From: Carnegiea gigantea
Taxonomy: Eukaryota; Streptophyta; Magnoliopsida; Caryophyllales; Cactaceae
Reading direction: 5' to 3'
Assembly: GCA_029747015.1 (NCBI GenBank)
Contig: JAKOGI010002774.1
Span: 23,028 to 87,027 of the forward strand
DNA: 64,000 bases
Positions 23,503 through 33,819 of the stretch are shown one piece after another; the first letter of the stretch is position 1, and the number at the start of each line of letters is the position of its first letter. The position numbers were made by a program, and so were the translations under genes. A model generated the notes under the pieces. The model was not told the origin of the DNA and ran no database searches. It saw only the letters and a program-made list of their open reading frames with translations.

Positions 23503-24594
23503 AGTTTGCTAATGGCGATCATCAAAGTAGAAATCCTGCCAGAAAAGGAGGAAATTCAAAATGAAATGTCATTTCTACTAGAACGGATTTCTCCTTCTAA
23601 TAGAATCCTTATGGATATTTTCACATTTTATACAAAAAGTAGATCACGCTTTGCTCTGCTATCTTTGGCCAATCTAATAATACAAAGATTCATGATTTTA
23701 GAGTTACAAATGAATTACTCAAAGTGTTCTTGTGATATTTAAGAAAAAAATAAGTTCCCATGTTCTAGAGAAACAGTTCAGTGAATGGTATGCAGCCCGC
23801 ATCCATTACTGCCATAATTATTCCTATGATAGTTGGGAGTCATGGAGTACTATGATCTTCTTTTCTAACAAATCTGGAATTGGTGGTGTTAGCTTCCCAA
23901 CAAATTCAATCTGTCCGAACCCCATCATGAAAACTGGGAATATGGAATGGTAGTTTACCTCATGAAAATGCCAGATCCAAAGTACCCATTCTTCTCGAGA
24001 CTAACTAAGTTTCAACAGTGCATGTTCAGAAGGATCCATTAAATTCTCATATCTTCTGATGGCCCAACAAAAGTTCTATACAATAGAACTGTACATGTCG
24101 AAGTGCAATGCACAGCAATTGAGTATGAAAACGGAAAAGACAAACCAACCTATTATCTTTTTTAATTAGTTGATTTAGATTATCCCAATGATTAACAACA
24201 ATAATGGCTTCCACAGCGTAAAGAATTACTTAGTGATCCTACTTTAGCAAGAGCCATCGGATTTTACGGCATTTATCATTAAATGTGGGCATTAATTGAA
24301 CAAGAAAGAACACTAATGTGTTGTGGGAGCACTACTTTCATCTATCATAATGATTTCAGCAAATATTTAAAGGTAGAAGGTGCTACTTCAGTTGACGTCT
24401 CTAATTATCTCTTTGATGTTGGAGCTGCGAAATTCTTATCAAAAAAAGGAAAGAAATATCTTCATGAATTATTTAAAAGATGGGATCTAGAATGTCTTCA
24501 ACTCGATGAAGATTTTGATACTTATCTGGGTAACTCTGGACTAAAAGATATTATTGGAGATCAAGGCATGCAAAATCTCAACATGGGTGATTAG
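23503..24594 (+). pseudogene. downstream pararetroviral frame, transactivator/viroplasmin position
   Basis: Pieces at 23,500-23,742, 23,732-23,953 and 24,283-24,594 follow the polymerase directly; the first ATG overlaps the end of the polymerase frame. The C-terminal 103 codons are acidic and end in a clean stop. The minus copy has the same arrangement at 27,442-26,334. In caulimovirids with this gene order, the frame after polymerase encodes the inclusion-body/translation transactivator protein. I base the call on position, not on a motif I can prove. Confidence 0.45.
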
Positions 24595-24768
24595 TCTTGT
24601 TAGCATTAAAGGGTCTAAAAAGTTGTTGCTCAATGATTATACTATTTTGTCAAGTGTCAAATCAGCAAAATAATGTTGTCTACTGTATCCAAGTGAGGAC
24701 AGTTATAGTCATCTAAAAATATTAGTGTATACTGTAGCCATTACAGCATCCTAGGTAGTTCGTCTCTT

Positions 24769-24944
24769 CTATAGAAGGAGAGGTTGAGTACTGAGAAGGA
24801 ACACAGTCATTTGAGCATACTTGAGTAAGAGAGAAGTTGGGATTCTCTATTTCTCTATGAGCAAGCATATCTGATGATCTTAGTAGCTTAAGTCCCTCTT
24901 TAATCTTTGCAGTGTAATATTTTCACTTTCAAACTTTCAATAAA
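24769..24944 (+). promoter_or_regulatory. pararetroviral promoter TATA and poly-A signal (plus copy)
   Basis: A TATA-like TCTATAGAAGG at about 24,769 is followed about 170 bp later by AATAAA (24,939-24,944). This spacing gives the short terminal redundancy typical of pregenomic RNA: the signal is ignored on first passage and used on the second. The minus copy keeps the same pair (26,151-26,160 and 25,989-25,994). Confidence 0.6.
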
Positions 24945-25988
24945 AGAAGTTTCTCAGTAGAAAACGTTATTCAATTGAACGTTATGTCTTAAATATTATG
25001 ATTTCTTGATTAAAGTCTCACTATCCTTAGAAATATAAAAAATGTGATTAGTGACTATGGTCTGAGGTAGGAAATGAAACGGATCTGTGATGTGCCTGAT
25101 CTAAGAAAGATGTGGTTGACATTAACAATTTCTGTAAACTGGAAGTTATAGCGACGCCAGGGCATAACGCCAACTAAGTCCAGGTAATGATCAAAACTCT
25201 TTAATTAAACTTTAATTATTTTGCTAAACATGGTTGGCTTATAATCACAGAAAATATAATATTTATGATATAAGTAGTAGATTATGATAACTAGTACCAG
25301 TAAAGTCATTATAAAAAGTCCAAACGTTAATATAAGCTTAGTTTTCTAAAAAAAGCCCAACAGTTTTAGTATTTACACTTTGAACCTCATTAAGGTCAAA
25401 AATAAAACAATTAACTTGCGAGTCCACTGTGGTATGGGTAAATATTTAATTGGTCCAGCAATTTTAGATAAAGATTTTTGGGCCTACTCAGGTTTGGATA
25501 ATAATTTTTTAGAGTACCACTGTTTGGGTTACTATTCTTTTTTGGGCTTTTATGTAAATATTCAAAGTTTTGGACTTTTTTGCAAAACTAAGCTTATATT
25601 TTTATTTGGACTTCTTATAATGATTTTATTGGTACTATTTATCATAATCTACTACTTATATCATAAATATTATATTTTCTGTGATTAATGGCCCACCATA
25701 TGCTTAGCAAAATAATTAAAACTTAATTAGAGAGTTTTAACCATTACCTGAACTTAGTCGACATTGAACCTGGGCGTTCTTCTGACTTCCAATTTACAGA
25801 GATTACTAATTTTAATCACATCTTTTTTAGATCAGGCACAGTACAGATCTATTTCATTTTTCATCTCGGACCGTAGTCACTAATTAAGTTTTATATATTT
25901 TTAAAGGATAGTGAGACTTTAATGAAGAAATTATAATATTCAAGATATGAGGTTCAATTGAATAACGTTCCCTACTAGGAAATTTCTT

Positions 25989-26160
25989 TTTATTGACACC
26001 TTAAAATTGGAAATATTACAATGAAAAGCTTGAAGAGGGACTTAAGCTGAGATCATTAGAGATGCTTGCTCATAGAGAAATGGAGAATCCCAACTTCTCC
26101 TTTGCTTAAGAATGTTCAAATGATCATATCTCTTCTTAGCACTTGACCTCTCCTTTATAG
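25989..26160 (-). promoter_or_regulatory. pararetroviral promoter TATA and poly-A signal (minus copy)
   Basis: On the minus strand CTATAAAGGA (26,160-26,151) is a good TATA box, and AATAAA follows at 25,994-25,989, about 160 bp downstream, as in the plus copy. Transcription from here would run leftward, out of this copy and into the antisense strand of the plus copy. Confidence 0.6.
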
Positions 26161-26333
26161 AGGGGATGGAGATACACAGGATGCCCTAGCGACTGCATTA
26201 CATACTGCTTTTACATATGGCCACAGTACATTCACATGGCTATAGTAAACTGCCTTATTTTATAAATCTAATACTTGTCAAAATAGTACAGTAATGGAGT
26301 AAACACTTTTCAGAGCTTTTAATGATGATAAGA

Positions 26334-27442
26334 CTAGTCATCATTATTGAGATTCTGTATGTCTTCATCTTCAATTATATCTTCCAGACCATCATTATTA
26401 GGAGGATCATCAAGATAATTATTATCATGATAATCATCAAGATCTTCATCATATTGAAGATGCTTTGGATTCCATTTCTCAAATAATTCAAGAAAATATT
26501 TCTTTTCTTTTTTCTAATAAGAATTTTCTACCTCCTACGTCAAAGAGATAATCAAAAACATCTTCCGAAGTCGCTGTCTTTATCTTCTTATATTCGTTAA
26601 ACTCATCATGATAAGTGAAACTAGTATTTTCACAATGCATTAGTATTTTTCCTCATTCAATTAACCTCCAACTCTGTTGATAAATGTTGAAAAATATAAT
26701 GGCTCTTACTAAAGCAGGATCAGCAACTAATTCTCGTCATTCTAGATTCCATTCTTATCATCGATCATCGGGGTCATTGAAATCAACTATCTGAACAAGA
26801 TAATGAGCAGGCTTAGCTTTTCCATTCTCATATACAATTAGTGCACAATGTACCTCCACATATAGGCATCTACTATTTGGGATTTTTGTTAAAACATCAG
26901 GAGATGTAAGAATCTAATAGATCCTTCGAAACATGCATAGCTAAAATTTAGTTAATGTTGACAAAAATGGGAACTTCGGATCAGGGAATTCCATAAAGTA
27001 AACTACCATCCCGTACTCCCAGGCTTCAATGACAGGTCATTTGCAGATACTAAATTTACTAGGAAACTAGCACCACCAACTTCAGACCTATTGAGAAAAT
27101 AGATTGTTGTACTCCGAGACTCCAAAATATCATAGGAATAATGATAACAATAGTTGATATATGCTATATTTCACTTATTTAACCATTTTTCTTGAACATG
27201 AGAACTTTTTTTTTTGAGACATCAGAAGAGCATATAAGATAATTAACTTGTAACTCTAGAAAGGAAAATCTTTGAGCTATTAGGTAGGCTGAAAATAGCA
27301 GATCAAAATGTGATCTATTTTTTGTATGGAACTCCAAATTATCAATAAGGATTTTACTAGAAGGAGTAACCCGTTGTAGTTGTAATGGCATTTCATTATA
27401 GATTTCCTCTTTTTCTGGCAGGAGTTCTGCTCTGATGATCAC
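26334..27442 (-). pseudogene. downstream frame, transactivator position, minus copy
   Basis: Frame 27,442-27,179 (87 codons, PEKEEIYNEMPLQLQR) is the counterpart of 23,500-23,742. Broken frames follow, and the region ends with an Asp/Asn-rich acidic tail and a stop at 26,334-26,336. The acidic C-terminus is longer here than in the plus copy. The function is inferred from gene order only. Confidence 0.45.
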
Positions 27443-27936
27443 TATTCGTGAGTTCTGGAGTTGAACTATCTGTCAGAGAGTTCTGCGATCCCTGTATGTA
27501 TTCAATAGAGAAGGAAAACTGGTTAAACCATAATTACCAATGCAGGAGTCCTCCTTGCACTTGATATTTGATAAATTCTTTTTGACAAAACTACGTGTTC
27601 CTTTGCAATCAATTCAAATGAAAAAAGGTTTTAGGGTAAACAGATTAAGAATTTTTCAATTCCCCTTACGACTACAAGAATTTCTTTTTCTATTATGGGA
27701 TAGGCGCAGTCTACCTGATTAAAACTTCTACTGTAATATTTGCAGAAATTTTCTCCTTCTTTGATTTTGAGTACCGCACTTCGGTGCTTATCGTTGGTAT
27801 ATGTCTAAAGAACTAAATCGCGTCCTTCATTTAGCAAATTATGAAAAGGAAGATTTTTATACATCTTTTTGAAATTTTGAACAATCTTTGTATCATTAGT
27901 GGTCTACGTCCGACTTATTTTTTTCTTGAGTTTCTA
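27443..27936 (-). pseudogene. pararetroviral RNase H remnant, minus copy
   Basis: Between the RT thumb and the next frame the minus strand holds only broken RNase H sequence, matching 23,040-23,500 of the plus copy. It lacks part of the domain, which is shorter here by roughly 100 bp, so it carries a deletion in addition to stops. Confidence 0.5.
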
Positions 27937-27939
27937 CTA

Positions 27940-28640
27940 CAATGGCTTTCTTAGTTTAGCTAAATCTTTAATGAAATCTGAAGTATAGATAAGGCATCCA
28001 AGAAACTTTTGTAGTTGCTTCCTATCTTTAATCTTTTCTGGAAAATTTTCTATTTTTTCTAGAATATATTTTTGTAGTATGATTTGTCCAACTTTTATCT
28101 CTAGGCGTAAGAACTCAATTTCTTGTTTAGCATAAATGCGCTTATTCTTACCAAGTATAATATCATAATCAATACATCTTTGGGTCACATCTAAGGCGTC
28201 ATCTTTGTGCTGTTCTATGGTTTTGGAAAAGACAAGATGCAAACTAAACAACAATGATTAAGGTCGTCTTCGAAAATGTTATCCATTCTTTTGTGAAATA
28301 TTTGAGGTGCATTTGTAAGACCAACTGGCAATATTATCCATTTATAATGTCCTTGTGGGGCATTAAATGTAGTTAAAGGAATGCTTTTCTCATTCATTTT
28401 TATCTGCCAATATTCACTTTTGCAATTCATTTTCGAGAACCAAGAGGCTGATTGAATTCTATTGAAAAGGATTGTTTTCTTAGGAATATAATAACCATCA
28501 AAGATAGTATTATCATTAAGCCTTTTGTAATTAATCACCATTCTTGTTTTCCCTCTTTTTTTCCTACATGATTTCTCACTATGAAAGTAGGACTGGTGTG
28601 AGGACTCTTACTATTCCTGATTAATCATTTATTCAGAATT
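27940..28640 (-). pseudogene. pararetroviral reverse transcriptase, minus copy, catalytic box deleted
   Basis: Frame 28,541-28,215 carries the fingers and palm (MVINYKRLND, IILPVGLTNAPQIFHKRM) and then reads HCCLVCILSFPKP. The aspartate box present in altered form in the plus copy (22,706-22,735) is missing through a short deletion at about 28,232-28,222, with a frame change. Frame 28,254-27,937 continues with the thumb region (VTQRCIDYDIILGKNKRIYA, FLGCLIYTSDFIKDLAKL). The lesions differ from those of the plus copy. Confidence 0.8.
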
Positions 28641-28899
28641 TCTTTGATTTGCTTATCAAATTCTTAGATATCCTGGTATGTATACACCATTTGTTTGACC
28701 CGAATAATCGTATTAGGATTTAACAAAGTAATTTTTGCAAATGTCTTATCTTTATCTCAAAATTTTAGAGGATTATCATAGTAGAGTTCTTTGCATAATT
28801 TTTCTTATTATTCGACAATCTACTCTTTAATAGATAACTTGAGTAATGAAATTGTTAATGCTACCTCTCGTTGTGCAGGCATTACTTTATCACCACGCT

Positions 28900-29500
28900 G
28901 GGTAAGTGTAAACTCAATTTTTTTTATGAGTGTAAGCCTTACTTAATTTTTCAATAGGAACTGAATAGTCATTAATTGTAAATATTATCTGGTTTATAGT
29001 CTGTGTGCATGAAAAATATAGTCTCTGAAAATTATTTGTAATAATCATATCATGAGAGGGTTGATGAGTAGCCCATAGAACTGGTATAATGCATTGGACT
29101 CCTTCTAATTCTATGGATATCTCTTCTATTGCCTCATTATGGCTCATAATGCTATTATCAGCTATCTTTACTTGTAAAGGATTTTTAGCTTTTTTTCGCA
29201 TAAACTCTGGAAATAATGATCTCTTTCCAAAGCATACAGAATAATTACTTTCTATGTAGGCTCACAATTCATATTTATTATATTCCTCTAAATAGGCCTT
29301 TATCGGGATATGAATGCTATTAGGATTTGTATTGGTAGCCTCATAGCAAATCTTTATAGTCATGTTTTTGACTAATTCATCTTAATAGATTGGTGCACTA
29401 ACAGTCCTTATTTTGTACCCAATGACCTTTCTATCTAGACTCATACTTCGATCTACACTGTGTCTTGCTCGTTCAAAACTCATTCTACTCATTTCATTGG
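28900..29500 (-). pseudogene. pararetroviral protease region, minus copy, active site lost
   Basis: The 95-codon frame 29,201-28,914 is the C-terminal half of the retropepsin-like domain and is intact for its length. Just upstream (about 29,260-29,245) the position that reads IDSG in the plus copy reads IESN here, so both catalytic Asp and Gly are gone, and a stop precedes it. Confidence 0.55.
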
Positions 29501-29558
29501 TCATGTTAATTGCATCATCTTCTTTGAGCTCTTCTTTAGCTGATGAAGATCCTTCTCC

Positions 29559-30480
29559 TCAATCTGATCTTGCACTCATGCTTCTTACTAATTCAGGTTT
29601 GATGGTAATTTTTCCATTCTCATCAATTTTTATCACATTTTTCTTATTGATTTTTGTAGCATTGGCAAAGTCAGATATCCATGATCGGTTAATTTTTATC
29701 TCAGTAGGATTGGATTTAATCCTCCGAATCTTTTGCATAGGGGTAGGACTTTCAAATTTTTCTGTCTCTATCATTGTTACCTCAGTCTTTAGGTCTATTG
29801 TATTATCTAACCTGTAGATAATTTTTCAAAATATCATTAATTGATATTCTCCTCTTTTCATGTCCATTCCAACTGTTTTTATCTTAAGGGATAGAAAATT
29901 TTTAACAAATTCATCTTTTAGACTTACATAATATCCTGGTCGATAATTGAATTCTACTGATCCATTACATAAATTGATCTTAATTGCTGTGATGATTTGA
30001 TTATTAAACTTGGTATGCCTAATATCACAGAGTAAAGCATAAAGATCAACATATTTGCCATGATACTGTACTGAGGTGATTTGAACTTGGACACTTCCAA
30101 CATGGATATATCTATATCTTCTATCTTTGTTATGCTTAAGGATATTTTTTCAATTAATGAGGTTAAGTTCTCTCACATCATACTCACAATCTTTGATCTC
30201 CAAATCTCCTTCCATCATTTCACACACATATTTGCTTTTTAATTAAAAGATTGATTTTTTATAGATCATGTCTTACTGGATTATAGGAACGACCCAATCT
30301 TCTTTGACTTCTTTATTATTATTGTCTACAATAAACTCTTCTCCTTGAAGATTACTAAGACTGATCGAGCTACTTTTCACCATATGGCTTGTTTTCTCAT
30401 AATCACTTCGTATTCAAATTCCAATATAATTTCAACAATTTCTTTGTTGTTACTTTGGGCTAAGTCTAATGCCTCATCTT
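29559..30480 (-). pseudogene. pararetroviral movement-protein region, minus copy
   Basis: Reads on the minus strand from the frame after the coat protein to the 71-codon frame 29,774-29,559 (with IKINRSWISDFANATK). It aligns with the plus-strand region 20,515-21,300. Isolated stops break it, for example near 30,240 and 29,830. Between the two copies most positions of the 30K-like core are represented, but neither copy is open. Role inferred from position and from the shared RYIHV-type core (about 30,115-30,100). Confidence 0.55.
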
Positions 30481-30554
30481 CACTAAGCTCAACATAATCT
30501 AGGCTACTTAAAATCTCGATAAGCTTGTTATTCGTTCTATTTTTGCATTCATTA

Positions 30555-32196
30555 GCAATTTAGCATAATGTCCTACTTCTTCGCATGCCCATCATTTGCA
30601 GTTGTTTTTTCCTGCAAGACAATAAGCTGTTTTCCTAAAAAATCTTCATTTTTTAGGATTTGGTTTGTTATAATATTTTCTTTTATATTTCTCTCCCCTT
30701 TGCTTATTAAAGCTCTTTTCTTATAAAATTTTTTTCTCCTCCTTTCAGATTCTTTTCCCCATTGGTGCGGTGAATCCCAACAAGTTAGGAATTGTTTCTT
30801 AATTTTCTTTTGTTTTTGGAGATCAAGACATTGATCATTGACCCATTTTCTTAAATAAGAGATTCTTGAACCAAGGGTATTAATGACACCTACTCGTTCA
30901 AGGCATACAATGTATTTTTTATTAACTATGGAATTTATAGGATATGGCAATTTGCCATAGAACATACCCTGATTGGCTTCGTTATACCCAGTTTTATAAT
31001 AATATTGACTGAATTCACTAATATAATTCTCTAAATATCTCATGTCCCATAATTCTATGTTATTAATCTTTCTTCGTCATTCTCTTGCTTTTTCTTTAGA
31101 ATCAAGTTTGGCTCTGACGAATTTGGTCTCTATCTCCTTACATAAATTGCTAAACATAGCAGCTGGTGTTTCCATCATTTTTAATGTATTTTTATCGTCT
31201 TCATTTGATAAATCATACCAGTCAACTACAGTACTAGAAAAACTATGTTCTATATAATTTAAGAAGTTTACAGCAGTCCATGTAGTATTTATGTTTAAGA
31301 CACTATTTATTCCTTTTTCCAAGTGCTCAAATATTTTTTCTCTATCACGGACTTCATCAATGTTTAAGATATATCATGTTTGGCTAATTGGCATAAGGCC
31401 AATTTCTTCCAAGATCCTAGTTTTCCTTCGGATGAACCAAAGGAAAAGTTGGTTGGACATCCTGCTAGAACGTATCTAGGTCTCATAAAATGAGTATTTC
31501 TTCTAGAAGGTTCACCAAATTTTTTCGACTTGGGAACAATATTGCTAACTAGATTGCTTTCTGTCTTGCCTAGGTCGAGTTCTTCTCCAATCTCATTAAT
31601 CTCATTTTCAGCAGCCATTTTACTATATTTTTTTTATCCAATTTTCTTCTAACTTCTTCTAATGATAACACGTAAAGATCTTCGAATTTAATCAGTTCAT
31701 CTGCTGATATATTTTTTCATCAAATTAAACATTACTGGTCTCTTCATTATCATCAAATAAAATCTCATGTTTATCACTAATTGCACCAAGGATTTTGTTT
31801 GGTGCTTCTAGATTTTGTTCTTTCTCGAAGATTTTCTGTAGCTCTTCAAAAGTACAATGCCTATACTAGATCTTCTTTTTCTGTCTTTTCAGCCGATTTT
31901 TCACCTGATTTTTCTCCTTCTACTTTTTGGGTTTTTATATCTTGCAAAGAAAATTGATTTTTATTTTTTGGGTTTTGGAAAGGATATTCATACTGAAATG
32001 GAGAACTAATACCGGAAGTAGATTTTTCGCTATGCCTAATTTCATCAATAAGAGAAAGATGGACTACAGTTAATTGATTCTTAAGCTCCTTCACTTCGGT
32101 CTTTATTTTAACTAATTTTACTTTTAATTCTAAAACTATATCAGTGATATAGTTTAATTGAGGTGCTACTGGAGAAAGGCCTTCTGGTAAATACAC
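30555..32196 (-). pseudogene. pararetroviral coat-protein region, minus copy
   Basis: The N-terminal 111-codon frame (32,196-31,861) begins with ATG, holds a Leu/Val/Lys coiled-coil-like stretch at about residues 15-50, and ends in an acidic/lysine-rich tail. The helical core continues in frames 31,618-31,364, 31,322-31,077 and 31,043-30,573, the last containing KKRALISKGERN before a degraded zinc-knuckle region near 30,595-30,550. Three or more frameshifts separate the pieces. It is the partner of 18,890-20,512 and the better-preserved copy of this protein in the window. Confidence 0.65.
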
Positions 32197-32790
32197 AATA
32201 TGTGAATAATTTGGTCCAGGGCAAGCAGATGATGATTCAAGTATTAATCATAGTTAATTATCTTAATTACTCACTAATGAGCTTAATTATCTTAATTATT
32301 TTTAACAATGTGGCTCTAGTACCCGTTGAAAGAGGACTTCGAGTAGTACCTCTAAGCAGAAAACTACACATATAAAATAAAATTTTTCGAAAGCAAGTTT
32401 TTGAGGATTGAGGTTAAAATGCAAATTTTAAAAGATTAGGGTGCTTTTTGCAATTTACAAGGTCAAGTTTGGTCACTTTTGGTTCCAAAAAATATTTGCC
32501 CAAACTTGGATAGATCTCGAAATATTTTCCCAAAATTGTTGGATCAGAAAAATATTAGCCCAAACTTTGATGGACTATGATGCAATTTACCCGTCAAAAA
32601 TAGAAATTTCAGAAAAGTTTGGGCCAAAAATAAAAATATTTATCCTCCAAAAGATTGTTAACTCAAACAGTTGCACTCCAAAAAATTATTACCCAAACCT
32701 GGGTAGTTCCAAGAATCTTTATCCAATTTTGCTGGATCAATTAAATATTTACCCATACCATAATGGACCCGAAAGTTAATTTTTTGTGTG
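32197..32790 (-). promoter_or_regulatory. pararetroviral leader with ~30-bp degenerate repeats (minus copy)
   Basis: The minus-strand leader contains repeated units of the kind TTGGGTAAATATTT, spaced about 28-33 bp apart (near 32,490, 32,520, 32,550, 32,680, 32,710 and 32,745). The tRNA-Met primer site appears, altered, at about 32,313-32,330 (GGTACTAGAGCCAC). There are no long frames on the minus strand. Confidence 0.6.
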
Positions 32791-33165
32791 GTGCAAGATA
32801 TGGATTATCTTATCAAGGCTTATAGCATATGGTACTTCCTCTCATATATCATATTATTTTTTCGCCAAATGTACACGTCAAAAAGATTACAAGAGACCAA
32901 TTTCTCAATCGATCATATTTGGTCGGCTAAAAACATCTCGTAATCCCCTGCACTTTCCATTGTTCTTCAATTATATATAGTTCGGCAAAAGTTACAAATG
33001 AGATAAGATTCGCTTGTAGAGCTATCTGATTTAATTAGCTAGAGAATGCAAAAGGAGAATATGGTATCGAACTAACTTTTACCTAAAAAGTTCGAATCTA
33101 ATGTCTAAAATAATAAATTCCTATGAAGAAGGAATCAACTGAGTCTTCTTAATTGAATTAACTAT

Positions 33166-33184
33166 CCAATCTTGGCTATAAATA
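33166..33184 (+). promoter_or_regulatory. CCAAT and TATA boxes of the 127-residue gene
   Basis: CCAAT (33,166-33,170) and a consensus TATAAATA (33,177-33,184) lie about 100 bp upstream of the start codon. That leaves room for a 5' UTR of about 65-75 nt. A GATAAG I-box-like motif lies at about 33,002. Confidence 0.6.
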
Positions 33185-33278
33185 GGAGATGCAACTCAAT
33201 ATATCACACAAGGTCACCTTTAAAGCTTCACATTGCGCGACAAAAAAAGCCGAGGCTTAAGGTATTACTTGAAGCCAA

Positions 33279-33662
33279 ATGGCACATCCAACCAACCTTC
33301 AACAAGTTGGCACCGAAGCCTTCGATCTTTTGGACGGGATTGAAGAGCACAACCAGCGAAGGTCGATGCTTCAAACACAGTGTAACAGGTATCAGCCTCA
33401 GTCTAACCTAACTTGTGTTTACTCTCCAAGGGAAAGAGTTATTGATAGTTTTCAGGCAGCTCAAAAGTATAAGGGTATGATGATCTGCGAACACCAGGCC
33501 AAGAAACCATCATCCTATGTTTACCCCCCACGTGCACGGGATGAAACTGTTGATAGCTTTGAAGCAGCACATAGGTATAATGGCGTGATGATTTGTGAAC
33601 ACCAAGAAAAGAAACCACCTATGACAACCCGGAGGAAGGTGCATAATTACCGAAACCGTTGA
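33279..33662 (+). CDS. 127-residue repeat-containing protein, likely host gene
   Basis: A complete single-exon frame from ATG (33,279) to TGA (33,660). The ATG is the first downstream of the TATA box in this frame. The protein is hydrophilic and has no signal peptide or membrane segment. It contains two tandem units of about 32 residues (about residues 48-79 and 80-113). Each has Tyr-x-Pro-Arg, then VIDSFQAAQKYKGMMICEHQ in the first and TVDSFEAAHRYNGVMICEHQ in the second, followed by KKP. The N-terminal EAFDLLDGIEEHNQRR is a weaker relative, and the C-terminus is basic (TTRRKVHNYRNR). I do not recognise the family. The promoter and poly-A signal, and the lack of transposon features, favour a real host gene. 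It lies about 490 bp from the divergent start of the pararetrovirus minus copy. Confidence 0.65.
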   Translation: MAHPTNLQQVGTEAFDLLDGIEEHNQRRSMLQTQCNRYQPQSNLTCVYSPRERVIDSFQAAQKYKGMMICEHQAKKPSSYVYPPRARDETVDSFEAAHRYNGVMICEHQEKKPPMTTRRKVHNYRNR

Positions 33663-33811
33663 TCTTTTATGTAATATGCTAGCCTAGCTAGCTTTGAGAA
33701 GAGCGTCGGTACTTGTACTTTTATGAAGCAAGTGATAATACTTAGCAAATAGGTTTCTGTTAAGAAATCTCGTTAGCATGCAGTTATGTTCTGTATCTTT
33801 GTAATGGTAAT

Positions 33812-33817
33812 AATAAA
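33812..33817 (+). terminator. polyadenylation signal AATAAA
   Basis: AATAAA about 150 bp after the stop codon of the 127-residue frame, followed by a T/G-containing stretch. Suitable distance for a plant 3' UTR. Confidence 0.5.
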
Positions 33818-33819
33818 AA

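Larger units (their letters stand above)
18463..25541 (+). mobile_element. endogenous pararetrovirus (Caulimoviridae), plus-strand copy
   Basis: About 7.08 kb holding, in order, a leader with a tRNA-Met primer site, a coat-protein region, a movement-protein region, protease, reverse transcriptase, RNase H, a further downstream frame, then promoter, poly-A signal and the beginning of a second leader. Coat before movement protein in one upstream region is the order of the cavemovirus/solendovirus group. The copy matches 32,588-25,541 on the opposite strand throughout. Many stops and frameshifts make it non-functional. The last ~140 bp (25,400-25,541) repeat leader sequence found at 32,790-32,650, showing that the copy is a circularly permuted genome unit. 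Confidence 0.85.
25541..32790 (-). mobile_element. endogenous pararetrovirus (Caulimoviridae), minus-strand copy
   Basis: About 7.25 kb, close to one complete genome length, with the same gene order as the plus copy. It starts on the minus strand at about 32,790 with 200 bp of leader that the plus copy lacks at its 5' end, and finishes at about 25,541, where it meets the plus copy. It has more and longer surviving frames than the plus copy in places (31,861-32,196; 30,573-31,043; 28,215-28,541; 28,914-29,201), but its protease site and RT catalytic box are destroyed. Confidence 0.85.

Noticed and set aside
25380..25688. 102-codon plus frame at the centre of the viral inverted repeat
   Set aside because: Spans the junction between leader of one copy and antisense 3' end of the other; hydrophobic by AT composition.
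29413..29817. 134-codon plus frame in the minus pararetrovirus copy
   Set aside because: Antisense shadow of the movement-protein/protease linker; hydrophobic composition is a by-product of the complement.
33172..33411. 79-codon frame overlapping the 127-residue gene
   Set aside because: Begins upstream of the likely transcription start and is a different frame of the same exon.
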